A stretch of DNA of 64,000 nucleotides from an uncultured Bacteroidota bacterium (GTDB lineage Bacteria; Bacteroidota; Bacteroidia; Chitinophagales; Saprospiraceae), in assembly GCA_937872515.1 (NCBI GenBank), contig CALMSX010000047.1, positions 1-64,000 of the forward strand, given 5' to 3'. The notes beneath the pieces were generated by a model. It was not told the origin of the DNA and did not search any database. It saw only the letters and a program-made list of their open reading frames with translations. Made by a program: the position numbers and the translations under genes. Positions 17,701 through 24,874 of the stretch are shown piece after piece (the stretch's first letter is position 1; each line of letters starts with the position of its first letter).

Positions 17701-20700
17701 AATATTGGAAGGAGGATTCAAAAACACCGGCGGCAACATCGGTGTCACATTGACCGTTTGCTGGTGACTGATGGTACGGTTACACGGGTCGGTAAAGGTC
17801 CAGGTATAAGTAATTACGCCCCCACAAATAGTGGCACTGCCCGTTTGCACGGGTGTCACCATGGCATTGATCGGGCAGGTTGCTGAACCATTGGTAGCCG
17901 TTAACACAGCACCGGCTGCAGGTATCGCATCACAGTTTACCGTTATATTGGCTGGCGGATTCACAAAGGCCGGTATGGGCATTGGATTGACCGTAACTGT
18001 CTGCGTATGGTTGATCGTGCGGTTACACTGGTCAGTGAACGTCCAGGTATACGTAATGACCCCACCACACATATTAGCAGTTCCTGATTGTACAGGGGTT
18101 GCAGTGGCATTGATTGGACACACGGCTGATCCATTGGAGACCGACAATACAGTACCCGCTGCAGGTATCTGATCGCAGTTGACAGTGATGTTGGCTGGTG
18201 GATTCACAAAGGCTGGAGGAGGCAGTGGAGTAATGGTAAGATTCTGCACATGGGTGATGGTGCGGTTGCACTGATCGGTAAAGGTCCATGTATAGGTAAT
18301 CGTTCCTCCGCAGATGGTACCATTGCCACTTTGTACAGGGGTAACTGTTTGGTTTATGTTACATCCGGTAGGACCATTGTTGGTAACCGTCAAGGTAGGT
18401 GCCGAAGATGGTATCTGATCACAGGTGATGTTCTGACTTGGAGGCGGATTCACAAAAGCAGGCAGTGGCATCGGATTTACGGTGACGGTTTGGGTATGCG
18501 AAATGGTGCGGTTACACACGTCGGTATAGGTCCATGTATAGGTGATTGCCCCTCCACAAATGGTAGCAGTTCCCGATTGAGTTGGGGTAACATTGGCGGT
18601 GATTGGACAGTTGGGGTCATTGTTGGCAGCTACAAGAGTGGCACCACTGGTAGGGATCATATCACAATTTACCGTGATGTTGGCTGGTGGGTTTACAAAC
18701 GACGGTTGCAATACAGGTGTCACGGTTACATTTTGAACATGGGTGATGGTGCGGTTACACACATCGGTATATGTCCAGGTGTAAGTAATGGTACCTCCGC
18801 ATTGTGTGGCACTTCCCGATTGAGTGGGAGTGACATTGGCGGTGATCGGACAATTGGGATCATTATTGGCAGCTACCAGGGTAGGTCCGCTGGTGGGTAC
18901 CTGGTTACAATTGACAGTTACATCGGCCGGTGGACTAACAAAGGCGGGCTGTAACACTGGTGTCACGGTTACTGTTTGTGTATGCGTTATGGTCTGGCCG
19001 CAAGGATCTGTAAAGGTCCAGGTATAAGTGATTGTGCCCCCACACTGAGTGGCACTTCCCGATTGAGTTGGTGTTACACTGGCATTGATTGGACAATTGG
19101 GGTCGTTGTTGGCCGCCACCAGACTGGGTGCGCTGGTAGGTACCTGATTACAATTGACCGTAACATTGGCCGGTGGATTGACAAATGATGGAGGAATTAG
19201 AGGTGTAATCGTTATATTTTGCTCATGCGTAGTAGTTCTGTTGCACTGATCTGTGTGGGTCCATGTATAAGTTATGGTACCTCCGCATTGACTACCCGAT
19301 CCACTCTGTACCGCCGGTACCGACTGGTTGATGGCACAGGTACCCAGGCCCGTATTCATAATGGTAAGATTGGGTCCACTGGTAGGTACCTGATTACAAT
19401 TGACGGTTACATCAGCAGGAGGATTTACAAACATACCTTGCGGCATAGGTGTCACGGTTACTGTCTGGGTATGTGCTATTACGCGCGAACAGATATCGAC
19501 ATATTGCCAGGTGTAGGTCAACGTACCTCCGCATTCATTGGCACTACCAGAAACCGTAGCTGTCACTGTCGCAGTTATTGGGCAGAGTGCCGGTGCATTC
19601 GAAACCTGAAGAGTTGGTAAAGTGGTTGGCCTGTTTTCACAACTTACCGTAACGTTGGCTGGTGGGTTGAGAAAAACAGGTTCAGGAATAGGATTGATTT
19701 CCACAAACTGGGTATCTACCTTGCTGCGGTTGCACTGATCCGTGTAGGAATAGGCAAAAAAGATGGTACCTCCACATTGATCCCCTGTACCCCCAATGGT
19801 GGGAACAACGTTGGCAAGCACCTGGCAGGCGCCTGTGAGTCCGTTGGTAAAGGTCACAGGGGTGCCGCTCGCCGGTATGGCGTTACATTCTACAGTGATA
19901 TCGTTCGGTGGGTTGACAAAATTGCCCTCTGGCAAAGGCGTTACCGTTATTTTTTGAGTATGGGTGATAGTGCGACCACACTGATCTGTAAAGGTCCAAA
20001 CAAAAAAGAATTCACCGCCACAAGCTGAAGGTGCAGCTCCTTGCACCATAAAAGGCACATTGCCTGCAATGAGGCATGAGCCTGTCATACCATTGGTATA
20101 ACTTAGATTGGGTGCTGTTGCTGGCACATTACTGCAATTTACCGTAATATCTGCCGGAGGGCTGGTAAAGGCGGCCTGAACCAAGGGATTTACGGTAATG
20201 GTTCGCACATGGGTGATGGTACGGTCGCAATCATCTGTAAATTCCCAGGTATAGGTTATTGTACCTCCGTTGCATGGTGTATAGTTTTCCACGACGTCAG
20301 CTACCGCGGTTCCTGAAATCAGACAAGGGGCGGTACCTCCATTGGTATAACTCAATGAGAGGTTGGTCGGAAGTTGATCTGCACAGTTTATCGTAATATC
20401 GGCAGGTGGATTGGTAAAGGCGGCAATGGCAACCGGGTCTACATCTAAAGTGATGGTATGTGTTGTAGTGTTACCACAAACATCTGTAATTTCCCATTCA
20501 CGGGTGATGATACCTCCATCACAAGCATTGGTAACACCTGTTTCAGTGCCTGGTACACTGCCCGCCGGAATACAGTTGTCTGTAAAGTTGAGCGGACCCA
20601 TTGGAGTGGATTGTAAAATACAAGCAAAAGTGCCACCAACAGGAGGGTTCACAAAAACAGGGGGCTGGTTGTCTTCAAAGGAAACCACTTTTGAAATGAG

Positions 20701-21852
20701 TTCACAACCACAGCCACTGCAGGCAAAATCAGAAACGTTCATGCCCACCGCAGGAACCGGAAAATCCATGCAAATGTCATAGTAATTCAAACTATATACG
20801 GTAAACTCCTCACAGGTATTACTTTGAATGGTGCCTGTGGTACCACTAAAAACCTGCACAATCACACCTGAAGGATCGGTCACAAATACGTGTTGCACAA
20901 AATCAGCTGTGGAATTGAATCCCGTGACACTGACATTGACGGTTTGACCGGGACAGGCAGGATTGGGATTGGTATTGATGGTGCCTGCTTCTGCCGGAGA
21001 AGGGGTTACACAAACTTCACGGCACAATTGTGGTGGAAAATCTGCTTCTTCAATACAAGGTAAATTAGATGCATCAACACAGATCGTGTGCATACCTGGG
21101 GCAACACCTGAAAAATTAAGATTAGGCATAGTCAGAAATTGACCAGACTGAACTAAAGTCCCGTCAATATACCAATAATAAATAACCGCACCTTCCAATT
21201 TTGTTATTGTGTATGTTTTTGTGGCATCAGGTTTACAAATAATATCTGGGCCAGCTATAGTTCCAAACCAATTGCTGATTGAATTTTGGCCGCAAGAACC
21301 TACCACATTAATTTCAACATCACAGGCAGAATTACAGCAACCATCAACTAAAAAATAATAGACATTACCAACAGTCATACCTGTTAAATTTAAAACTCTT
21401 ACTCCACTAGGGTCACAAAGGTTAGGATCGGTTGCACACCCCCCTGCCACAATTGAATTGGGATCTAAACTGCAATTGGAATATACGGCTGCTTGTATTC
21501 CGACAGAATTACACCCAGGGGGATTAGGCGGATTATTGCAGTTATCAAATGAAACTTCTATTGTAAGTTCTTCACACCAAGCTATAAATGCAAACCAAGT
21601 TGGATTATGTGGAGCCGTTACTCCAGCTTGACCCGGGCACATGGGTTGCACTCCATCTTGAGGATGCAAATAATTGGTCATTGAATAAGAAAACCCATCT
21701 AAATCATCAATTGTGCATAAGATAGGCGACGTAGCACATTTACAAGTATTTTCATTCCCTGTAAGACATGGTACTGGAGGTGAAGTTATTTGTGAAAATA
21801 ACTCAAATAAAGTAATTACGCATAGATATGCCGTTAGGAAGATTCTACCCAT
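11749..21852 (-). CDS. Giant T9SS type B surface protein with 17 HYR-like repeats
   Basis: This 3367-residue protein is exported (signal peptide in MGRIFLTAYLCVITLFELFS) and almost certainly displayed on the cell surface. After a cysteine-rich N-terminal part of about 390 residues come 17 tandem HYR-like repeats of about 81 residues, each with FVNPPANITVNC at its start, a CGGTITYTWTFTD core and four conserved cysteines. Then follow several Ig-like stretches, six repeats of about 105 residues with an acidic DxxDD loop, about four PKD/Ig-like domains, and a C-terminal type B sorting domain (YLKIYDRWGNLMF, GWDGKFNGKEVVPGVFVYVFE), the gliding-motility-associated CHU_C type. Likely roles are adhesion, gliding or biofilm; none is proven by sequence. 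No interrupting stop or frameshift is present in about 10 kb. Confidence 0.9.
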   Translation of the reverse strand: MGRIFLTAYLCVITLFELFSQITSPPVPCLTGNENTCKCATSPILCTIDDLDGFSYSMTNYLHPQDGVQPMCPGQAGVTAPHNPTWFAFIAWCEELTIEVSFDNCNNPPNPPGCNSVGIQAAVYSNCSLDPNSIVAGGCATDPNLCDPSGVRVLNLTGMTVGNVYYFLVDGCCNSACDVEINVVGSCGQNSISNWFGTIAGPDIICKPDATKTYTITKLEGAVIYYWYIDGTLVQSGQFLTMPNLNFSGVAPGMHTICVDASNLPCIEEADFPPQLCREVCVTPSPAEAGTINTNPNPACPGQTVNVSVTGFNSTADFVQHVFVTDPSGVIVQVFSGTTGTIQSNTCEEFTVYSLNYYDICMDFPVPAVGMNVSDFACSGCGCELISKVVSFEDNQPPVFVNPPVGGTFACILQSTPMGPLNFTDNCIPAGSVPGTETGVTNACDGGIITREWEITDVCGNTTTHTITLDVDPVAIAAFTNPPADITINCADQLPTNLSLSYTNGGTAPCLISGTAVADVVENYTPCNGGTITYTWEFTDDCDRTITHVRTITVNPLVQAAFTSPPADITVNCSNVPATAPNLSYTNGMTGSCLIAGNVPFMVQGAAPSACGGEFFFVWTFTDQCGRTITHTQKITVTPLPEGNFVNPPNDITVECNAIPASGTPVTFTNGLTGACQVLANVVPTIGGTGDQCGGTIFFAYSYTDQCNRSKVDTQFVEINPIPEPVFLNPPANVTVSCENRPTTLPTLQVSNAPALCPITATVTATVSGSANECGGTLTYTWQYVDICSRVIAHTQTVTVTPMPQGMFVNPPADVTVNCNQVPTSGPNLTIMNTGLGTCAINQSVPAVQSGSGSQCGGTITYTWTHTDQCNRTTTHEQNITITPLIPPSFVNPPANVTVNCNQVPTSAPSLVAANNDPNCPINASVTPTQSGSATQCGGTITYTWTFTDPCGQTITHTQTVTVTPVLQPAFVSPPADVTVNCNQVPTSGPTLVAANNDPNCPITANVTPTQSGSATQCGGTITYTWTYTDVCNRTITHVQNVTVTPVLQPSFVNPPANITVNCDMIPTSGATLVAANNDPNCPITANVTPTQSGTATICGGAITYTWTYTDVCNRTISHTQTVTVNPMPLPAFVNPPPSQNITCDQIPSSAPTLTVTNNGPTGCNINQTVTPVQSGNGTICGGTITYTWTFTDQCNRTITHVQNLTITPLPPPAFVNPPANITVNCDQIPAAGTVLSVSNGSAVCPINATATPVQSGTANMCGGVITYTWTFTDQCNRTINHTQTVTVNPMPIPAFVNPPANITVNCDAIPAAGAVLTATNGSATCPINAMVTPVQTGSATICGGVITYTWTFTDPCNRTISHQQTVNVTPMLPPVFLNPPSNITVSCENIPASAPNLTASNSGPVGCNINESVAAVLEGTPNACGGSFNYRWTYTDACGRTIQHVQTITVTPVLQGAFQNVPPNEVVSCDMAPQPSSFPRLTFTNGSTGNCSINATVAPVVTGAATSCGGTITATWTFTDFCGRTSTATKVVTVQPAPLAAFSGVPPDITVACGDLVNTPISINYSNNLTGACGISGSVQNVRNGTVSYCGGTLQDVWVFTDPCGRTISASRLITLLPAPPPAFTSLPANVTVSCEDVYNVNTVLNYTNGLSGVCAISGSVSPVESGSFNACGGQVFYTWSFTDLCNRSITHTMSMTIEPAPDPDWVDAPGDENLDCGGVNNPPPFIVVTNGLTGPCGININAPLVSVTQNGGTYTNKWEYTHPCTGDVFTHTQTTFTIEAPNIFVQDPDIEICAGATFDLSTIEVIDLNGTNPVITYHSTLPADPSNEILPEIMPNAGDVYFIRGLNDEGCDDIVVIYFNVVDAPNAGGDGNTRICNDGSVLNLTTLLNGGAQPGGSWLQLGGNNLNLSAPTAVNFNGVAPGSYNLAYIVESQFECPPDTAFFAITVTQKIVLNLVAVDCVPGGTWEVKLTSNAPTITSTLGTVQKLTLDTFRIFNIPQSQGITINAASSNNVCQASLVLTAPNCACPFVPEPTGTPIYNACESANTSIVMTVAVPAGMEANWYNQAVGGTALVSNSLSYTHTNGLPGVYNYFVETYDPANGCYSLTRLAIQVEIFANPVVSNFMLTKCDTLNNGAELFNINAAHGSITSLANTISYHLSQADAIAGTNALTSPYANVSSPQKLYALVTNQAGCKNIAELDLALNPVPAPLLSIEDESCLGSADGMLTAVNPNASQTLRYTLDNQNWSNTGVFNNLGVSNYILTAENQFLCKSQQPFAIDAGLLIQIQTFSAVCDNKGTLSDASDDVYHITLLVGNNLNVAGSFTLTGSNGFSNQFNYNTNYTFDLPANGATVTFTLTDTDRSCTASRIIGPLNSCSTDCVASLEIISLNCNGNNTPSDPNDDFYEMSFRATGLNGSTTNMYILFVDNVPKGNYMYGITYSINIAATNLLATVRAQDAEDVQCADSEDIGPLNNCSDQCILNAIVESVNCVNPGGSPSPLDDYYEVKIKASIVNGGSSTGYSVRTTAGASFNGTYNTTLTFNIPAAGQNEVLNLTDNGNSACNTTLNLNVLEPCSGPCEVKVEIVDYDCSDNGTTNNSNDDVYTITVLTTLVNGGNSSDYVLTVDGNNYPGKYGQALVITLPADNKAHNISVTDVVSAECKGTAQTDLLLPCSVPCTINATVISFDCNNGGTTSDTSDDTYTVTLSANASNGGSGFTAVVDGKSTDGTYGQNLVLSFKADNTVHVITVTDKTNNICTTTVSTPLLAPCSGPCEINAVVSNIQCNNNGTNNTDADDVFTFDLLVTGNNTQWKIDQLGGVEGFVGNKVTLGPFQIANGENTFLVYYANSPNCKQQLSITIPATCSQCIQTVEAGSGGELSCTQNSIQLSGTGSPNGIFQWLLNGNVVTTANTLVAGEPGWYYFKGIYPDGCEALDSVLVTIDDDLPVVSVIRGKDLTCEIDEVLLEATASGNNLKYEWSTEEGVVIGEGLTLKVTEEGKYFFRAYNTLTGCSSAKILVEVLKDTEEPSSVIYARPTLVFDCVIKTITLYNDNEADVSYTWRVDGNLLSNNKTVDISTTGNYSLIAIDTLSGCWSESNLPITSLIEYPIINLVVEDTLDCVTSSTFISSEGSQVGTTIEYLWQDKNRKNLSTAPGKIEVTEPGVYYLILKDNSNGCTNEDTAMVEVFENEIDIALPLTIFVQEGDTVRLNTILNIPASEIQSIQWTPTTNLSCTDCLNPVVTVPEDATYTIEVVDIYGCKAVATVRLLITKQEIVNIPNVIETNNGSNGGFTLYGNDQVQRINYLKIYDRWGNLMFINENFEPNQPSLGWDGKFNGKEVVPGVFVYVFEVEIAGSGPRVYAGDLTVVR
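11752..12030 (-). other. T9SS type B (CHU_C, gliding-motility-associated) sorting domain of the giant protein
   Basis: The last 90 or so residues carry the family landmarks: NIPNVIETNNGSNGGF, YLKIYDRWGNLMF, the invariant-like GWDGKFNGKEV, and a final VYAGDLTVVR. This is the signal read by the T9SS for type B cargo, which is usually secreted with the help of a PorP/SprF-family partner. Confidence 0.9.
13250..15000 (-). repeat. Six tandem ~105-residue repeats with acidic DxxDD loop
   Basis: Within the giant protein, six units recur, each with a cysteine, an Asn/Gly/Asp-rich loop and a DDxY or DDxF motif: CDNKGTLSDASDDVY, CNGNNTPSDPNDDFY, CVNPGGSPSPLDDYY, CSDNGTTNNSNDDVY, CNNGGTTSDTSDDTY and CNNNGTNNTDADDVF. 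Units are joined by CSGPC-like cysteine pairs. The acidic loop could bind calcium, by analogy with other surface repeats; that is inference. I do not recognise a named family for the unit. Confidence 0.8.
16510..20672 (-). repeat. Array of 17 HYR-like repeats (~245 bp each) inside the giant protein gene
   Basis: I count 17 units by their opening motif (FVNPP, FTSPP, FQNVPP, DWVDAP and similar). Each unit has four cysteines: one in TVNC, one before PI or NI, one in CGG, and one in DxCxR. Units 6 to 12 are closely alike; the first and last few are more diverged. The conserved cysteines suggest one or two disulfides per unit. The array is in frame throughout, so it is a protein repeat and not a noncoding one. 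Confidence 0.9.
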
Positions 21853-22196
21853 CTAAACTCAATTTTTTACTACAAAATTTACCCCTTTGATTTTTCCCAG
21901 ACGCAGGATTTTTGGCTGAACCTCACCCAATGCACAAATATAAAGAGGGTTTCCATATTAAATTCGTTTTGTTGGCACTTTTATACGACAAAATTTGAGC
22001 TATGTACCCAATCTATGGACATAAATCACTGTCGAAATTCTGTTTTCCGAATTGGGTTTTGTCAAATTAGTTTCCGATTACATCCGCAAAAACAGCAAAA
22101 AAAGGCCGGATGGGACCCATTTTGACTCCATTGGTCAAAAAAAACAATTATTTTAATATTCATATGATATTTTTGTGATATCAAAATAATATCATT
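21853..22196. other. Divergent intergenic region between the giant protein and SPFH genes
   Basis: This AT-rich spacer holds a minus-strand TATATTTG (21935-21942), a possible -7 element for the giant protein gene, and a plus-strand TATTTTTG (22168-22175) for the SPFH gene. An inverted repeat overlaps the second element. I see no RNA gene or further reading frame of note. Confidence 0.5.
22165..22194. promoter_or_regulatory. SPFH/RHH operon promoter with inverted repeat
   Basis: TATTTTTG (22168-22175) matches the -7 consensus about 20 bases before the ATG at 22197. Around it lie TGATATT (22165-22171) and its exact complement AATATCA (22188-22194), with GATATC (22177-22182) between them. This symmetry over the promoter could be an operator, perhaps for the ribbon-helix-helix protein encoded downstream. 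That link is a guess. Confidence 0.4.
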
Positions 22197-23045
22197 ATGA
22201 ATGAAAAACAAGTGAACCCCATTTCCGGATACCTCATGCTTTTGATTTGTCTGGGTTTGGCCGCCGCCATTGGATATGGCATCTATGCCCAAATGCCTGT
22301 TTTGACCATCGGCTCAGGCATCTTACTTTTTTTTATTACTACCGGCTTCTTTTACATCAACCCCAATGAGTCAAGGGTACTCACCCTTTTTGGCAAATAC
22401 GTGGGTTCTGTGCGGGACAACGGCTTTTTTTGGGCCAACCCTTTTTACGGCAAAAAGAAATTTTCTTTAAGAGCCCGCAACTTTGAAAGCGAAAGAGTGA
22501 AGGTCAACGATAAAAGGGGAAATCCGATTTTGATCAGCGTGATCACCGTATGGAGGGTCAAAGACACCTTTAAGTCGGCCTTTGAGGTGGACAATTACGA
22601 AGCCTTTGTCAAACTGCAGAGTGATGCGGCGGTAAGGAACCTGGCTGGGGCTTACTCTTATGACAATTTTGAAGACCACCATGAAATTACCCTGAGATCA
22701 GGCATGGATGAAATCAACCATGCCCTGGAAAGTGCGCTTTCTGAAAGATTGGACATGGCCGGCATCGAAGTATTGGAAGCCCGCATTGGATATCTTGCCT
22801 ATGCAGAAGAAATAGCCAGTGCCATGCTCAAGCGCCAGCAGGCAGAAGCCATTGTAGCAGCCCGTCACAAGATTGTGGAAGGAGCTGTGAGTATGGTAGA
22901 AATGGCCCTTGCTGACCTATCAAGCAAAAAAATCATTGAGTTTGACGATGATAAGAAAGCAACCATGGTTAGCAATCTGATGGTGGTTTTGTGTTCTGAC
23001 AAAGAAGTGAGTCCGGTGGTAAATACCGGTTCGATTTATCAGTAA
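22197..23045 (+). CDS. SPFH/Band 7 membrane protein
   Basis: This 282-residue protein has two adjacent transmembrane segments at its N-terminus (residues 12-50, ISGYLMLLICLGLAAAIGYGIYA and the following hydrophobic stretch). The SPFH/Band 7 (prohibitin/stomatin) domain follows: NPNESRVLTLFGKYVGSVRDNGFFW, then VKVNDKRGNPILISVITVWRV and later the coiled-coil-prone EEIASAMLKRQQAEAIVAARHKIVEGAV. Such proteins oligomerise in the membrane as scaffolds for microdomains or proteases; the partner here is not evident. A small ribbon-helix-helix gene follows three bases after the stop codon, so the two are almost surely co-transcribed and probably work together. Confidence 0.9.
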   Translation: MNEKQVNPISGYLMLLICLGLAAAIGYGIYAQMPVLTIGSGILLFFITTGFFYINPNESRVLTLFGKYVGSVRDNGFFWANPFYGKKKFSLRARNFESERVKVNDKRGNPILISVITVWRVKDTFKSAFEVDNYEAFVKLQSDAAVRNLAGAYSYDNFEDHHEITLRSGMDEINHALESALSERLDMAGIEVLEARIGYLAYAEEIASAMLKRQQAEAIVAARHKIVEGAVSMVEMALADLSSKKIIEFDDDKKATMVSNLMVVLCSDKEVSPVVNTGSIYQ

Positions 23046-23048
23046 ATC

Positions 23049-23243
23049 ATGTCCAAAAAAAAATTTATGCTAAGGCTGGAAGATGGGGTCTTTGAAGCCA
23101 TTGAAAAATGGGCCAATGACGAATTCAGAAGCGTAAACGGTCAAATGGAATGGATGCTCACCAACATGCTTAAACAACACAAAAGAAAGGTGAAAAATTC
23201 GAACCAGGATCCGGATGCGCCCATCCAGGAAGCTGAATTGTAA
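23049..23243 (+). CDS. Small Arc/CopG-like ribbon-helix-helix protein
   Basis: This 64-residue protein begins with a short beta-strand-like KKFMLRLEDGVFEAIEKWANDEFRSVNGQMEWMLTNML pattern (described in parts: strand at residues 4-9, helix 11-24, helix 29-43), which is the ribbon-helix-helix fold of Arc, CopG and HicB-type DNA-binding proteins. A charged tail follows. It starts three bases after the SPFH gene stop. RHH proteins of this size are dimeric DNA binders and often repress their own operon; no toxin gene is adjacent, so an antitoxin role is not supported. Similar SPFH-Arc pairs occur in other Bacteroidota genomes, to my recollection. Confidence 0.75.
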   Translation: MSKKKFMLRLEDGVFEAIEKWANDEFRSVNGQMEWMLTNMLKQHKRKVKNSNQDPDAPIQEAEL

Positions 23244-23249
23244 GCAGCA

Positions 23250-23546
23250 CTAGTTGAGGTGTTGGCGGTAGAAAAGAATGCCTTTGCGGGCGTCGTATTC
23301 TACCTCCACATCACTGTTCAAAAGCAAGTGTTTGTAAGGGTTTTTATTGGTGTCAATGATGTAAACTTTGCACGCTATGGCACCGGTTAATTCTTCGTTG
23401 GTTTGTTTCCAGCAATACGCCATCTCTGCAGCTGCTGCGCTATAGTTTTTTTCCCATTTTCGCCCGATGACGACCTCAAGATGAAACACGCCGTTGTTGT
23501 ATTTGATCAGTCGTGATGACAGGCCCATCTCGACCCGATAGTACAT
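23250..23546 (-). CDS. Conserved small protein of unknown function
   Basis: I do not recognise this 98-residue protein. It has a mixed alpha/beta look with alternating hydrophobic residues (GVFHLEVVIGRKW, ACKVYIIDTNKN, VEVEYDARKGILFY), no signal peptide and no membrane segment, so it is probably cytoplasmic. The ATG at 23546 was chosen; the frame is open further upstream to a TTG at 23612, adding 22 charged residues. It is last in a run of minus-strand genes that includes yicC, gmk, apaG and an M15 peptidase, and converges on the RHH gene with six bases between stops. Confidence 0.6.
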   Translation of the reverse strand: MYYRVEMGLSSRLIKYNNGVFHLEVVIGRKWEKNYSAAAAEMAYCWKQTNEELTGAIACKVYIIDTNKNPYKHLLLNSDVEVEYDARKGILFYRQHLN

Positions 23547-23664
23547 ATCGGTTTCGAGGAAATGTCGCTTGTTTATTTTTTCTATATCAATCACATTTTT
23601 GGATAAGCACAAATTGTGCCAAATCCAAATTGTAATTCGGGCTTTCCCCTACTACTTGATGCTC

Positions 23665-24444
23665 TTACTTGCAGGCAGGATCAATGGACAGCATATAATT
23701 TTTGACCATGTCAATGACCCTGGCTTTTTGGCTGCCCTCAAAGCCCGCGACCATTTCGTTTTTCATACTTTTTGCGACTTCCTCTTGTATTTGTTGTGCG
23801 ATAGGCAGGTAAGACCAGTGCCATTTTTCTTCTTCATATCCTTGCTTTCTCCGGGAATTGATTGGTCCGTATACCTGACAAAATCCATATTTGGAGGCAT
23901 TTGATTCCATCCATGCATAAAGTTTGGCCCCTTCGCCCGAAACAAACCAACTGTTTTCAAAGGCATTGATGTCTACGTCAGTCCCCCAATGGTGTCGTGA
24001 AGTGCCCGGCATTGAACTGTAAAGCAGGATTTTTTTAGCTCTTAAAAGTTCATCTTTGATATCAGATGCCTTGCTGCCATCTTCCAAAATGGTATGGCCT
24101 TTCCATTTGTTTTCCCAGATTTGCTTCTGACTATCAAAATTGCGGGTAGCCGACCTAATGATCAATCGCACACCCTCTTCAGCGGCTGCGTCTGCCATTT
24201 CTGCAAACTTAATCATCACATCTCTGCGCAAATAACGCACCGTTTCGTCTCTGTACTTTGAAGGAATGACAACAAAATCAGGGTGTTTTGATGGTTCAAA
24301 TTTTCCCATAATATAGTTCAGGCCAAAGGTATCAGCTATTATTGATTCACTATTGGGCAGGATCAGTCCTATGGTTTGCGGGACCTGCTTGCAGGAAGTG
24401 AGAATCGTAAAATAAAAAGAAAAAATCCAGACCACCTTAAGCAT
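23665..24444 (-). CDS. M15-family D-Ala-D-Ala carboxypeptidase-like lipoprotein
   Basis: This 259-residue protein is a peptidase of the VanY/M15B type, which trims the terminal D-alanine of peptidoglycan peptides. The zinc site is clear: SRHHWGTDVDIN gives the His and Asp ligands, and EKWHWSY gives the last His. RSATRNFDSQKQIW is the usual substrate-side motif. The N-terminus ends its hydrophobic stretch in LTSC, a good lipobox, so the mature protein is probably anchored to a membrane facing the periplasm. It follows apaG by 26 bases and may be part of the same transcript. Cell-wall remodelling is the likely role. Confidence 0.9.
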   Translation of the reverse strand: MLKVVWIFSFYFTILTSCKQVPQTIGLILPNSESIIADTFGLNYIMGKFEPSKHPDFVVIPSKYRDETVRYLRRDVMIKFAEMADAAAEEGVRLIIRSATRNFDSQKQIWENKWKGHTILEDGSKASDIKDELLRAKKILLYSSMPGTSRHHWGTDVDINAFENSWFVSGEGAKLYAWMESNASKYGFCQVYGPINSRRKQGYEEEKWHWSYLPIAQQIQEEVAKSMKNEMVAGFEGSQKARVIDMVKNYMLSIDPACK

Positions 24445-24470
24445 TGAATATGAGTTGAAAAAAATGAAAT

Positions 24471-24863
24471 CTAGTTGCGAACCCAGTCTGCCGCTAGTTC
24501 AAACCGGGGAATGGATATTTCAAAAGTACCTCCGGTAACAGTGTTTTCCATCAGATAGGAGCCTTGCATTGTACCCAGGTTGCTGTCAAGAGGACACCAT
24601 GAAGAGTAAGAAAACGAAGCACCCGGTGCTATTTCGGGCTGCATGCCCACCACTCCTTCACCTTCCACAACGTGGTGCGTGCCAATACTGTCAAAAATAT
24701 CCCATTTTCTCGACAACAATTTGACCGCATGCGACAAGGAATTGTGCACCGTAATGGTGTAGGTAAATATAAATTTAACATCCTGAGCATCTGTGATGTC
24801 ACCATCAAATTTAGGATCAACACTCACCGTTATACCTTCCGTTGTTTGGCTTTTAATAGGCAA
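24471..24863 (-). CDS. apaG: ApaG-domain protein
   Basis: This 130-residue protein matches ApaG along its whole length: ITVSVDPKFDGD at the start, FIFTYTITVHN, then LLSRKWDIFDS, VEGEGVVGMQPEIAPG, and SWCPLDSNLGTMQGSYLM. ApaG is an Ig-like beta-sandwich of poorly defined biochemical role, named for cobalt and magnesium effects in enterobacteria. It lies 11 bases after gmk and reads as part of the yicC-gmk-apaG run. The apaG-gmk pairing is not one I can tie to a shared pathway. Confidence 0.93.
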   Translation of the reverse strand: MPIKSQTTEGITVSVDPKFDGDITDAQDVKFIFTYTITVHNSLSHAVKLLSRKWDIFDSIGTHHVVEGEGVVGMQPEIAPGASFSYSSWCPLDSNLGTMQGSYLMENTVTGGTFEISIPRFELAADWVRN

Positions 24864-24874
24864 TTTTTTTACCT

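Noticed and set aside
18250..18954. 234-residue plus-strand open frame opposite the HYR repeats
   Set aside because: It is an antisense frame that stays open because the repeat unit is open in that phase; several similar frames recur at the repeat period.
16510..20672. Possible CRISPR array, because of regular ~245-base repeats
   Set aside because: The period is far too long, the units are diverged, and all lie in one open reading frame with conserved cysteines.
22197..23243. Toxin-antitoxin module (RHH antitoxin)
   Set aside because: The partner gene is an SPFH membrane protein, not a small toxin.
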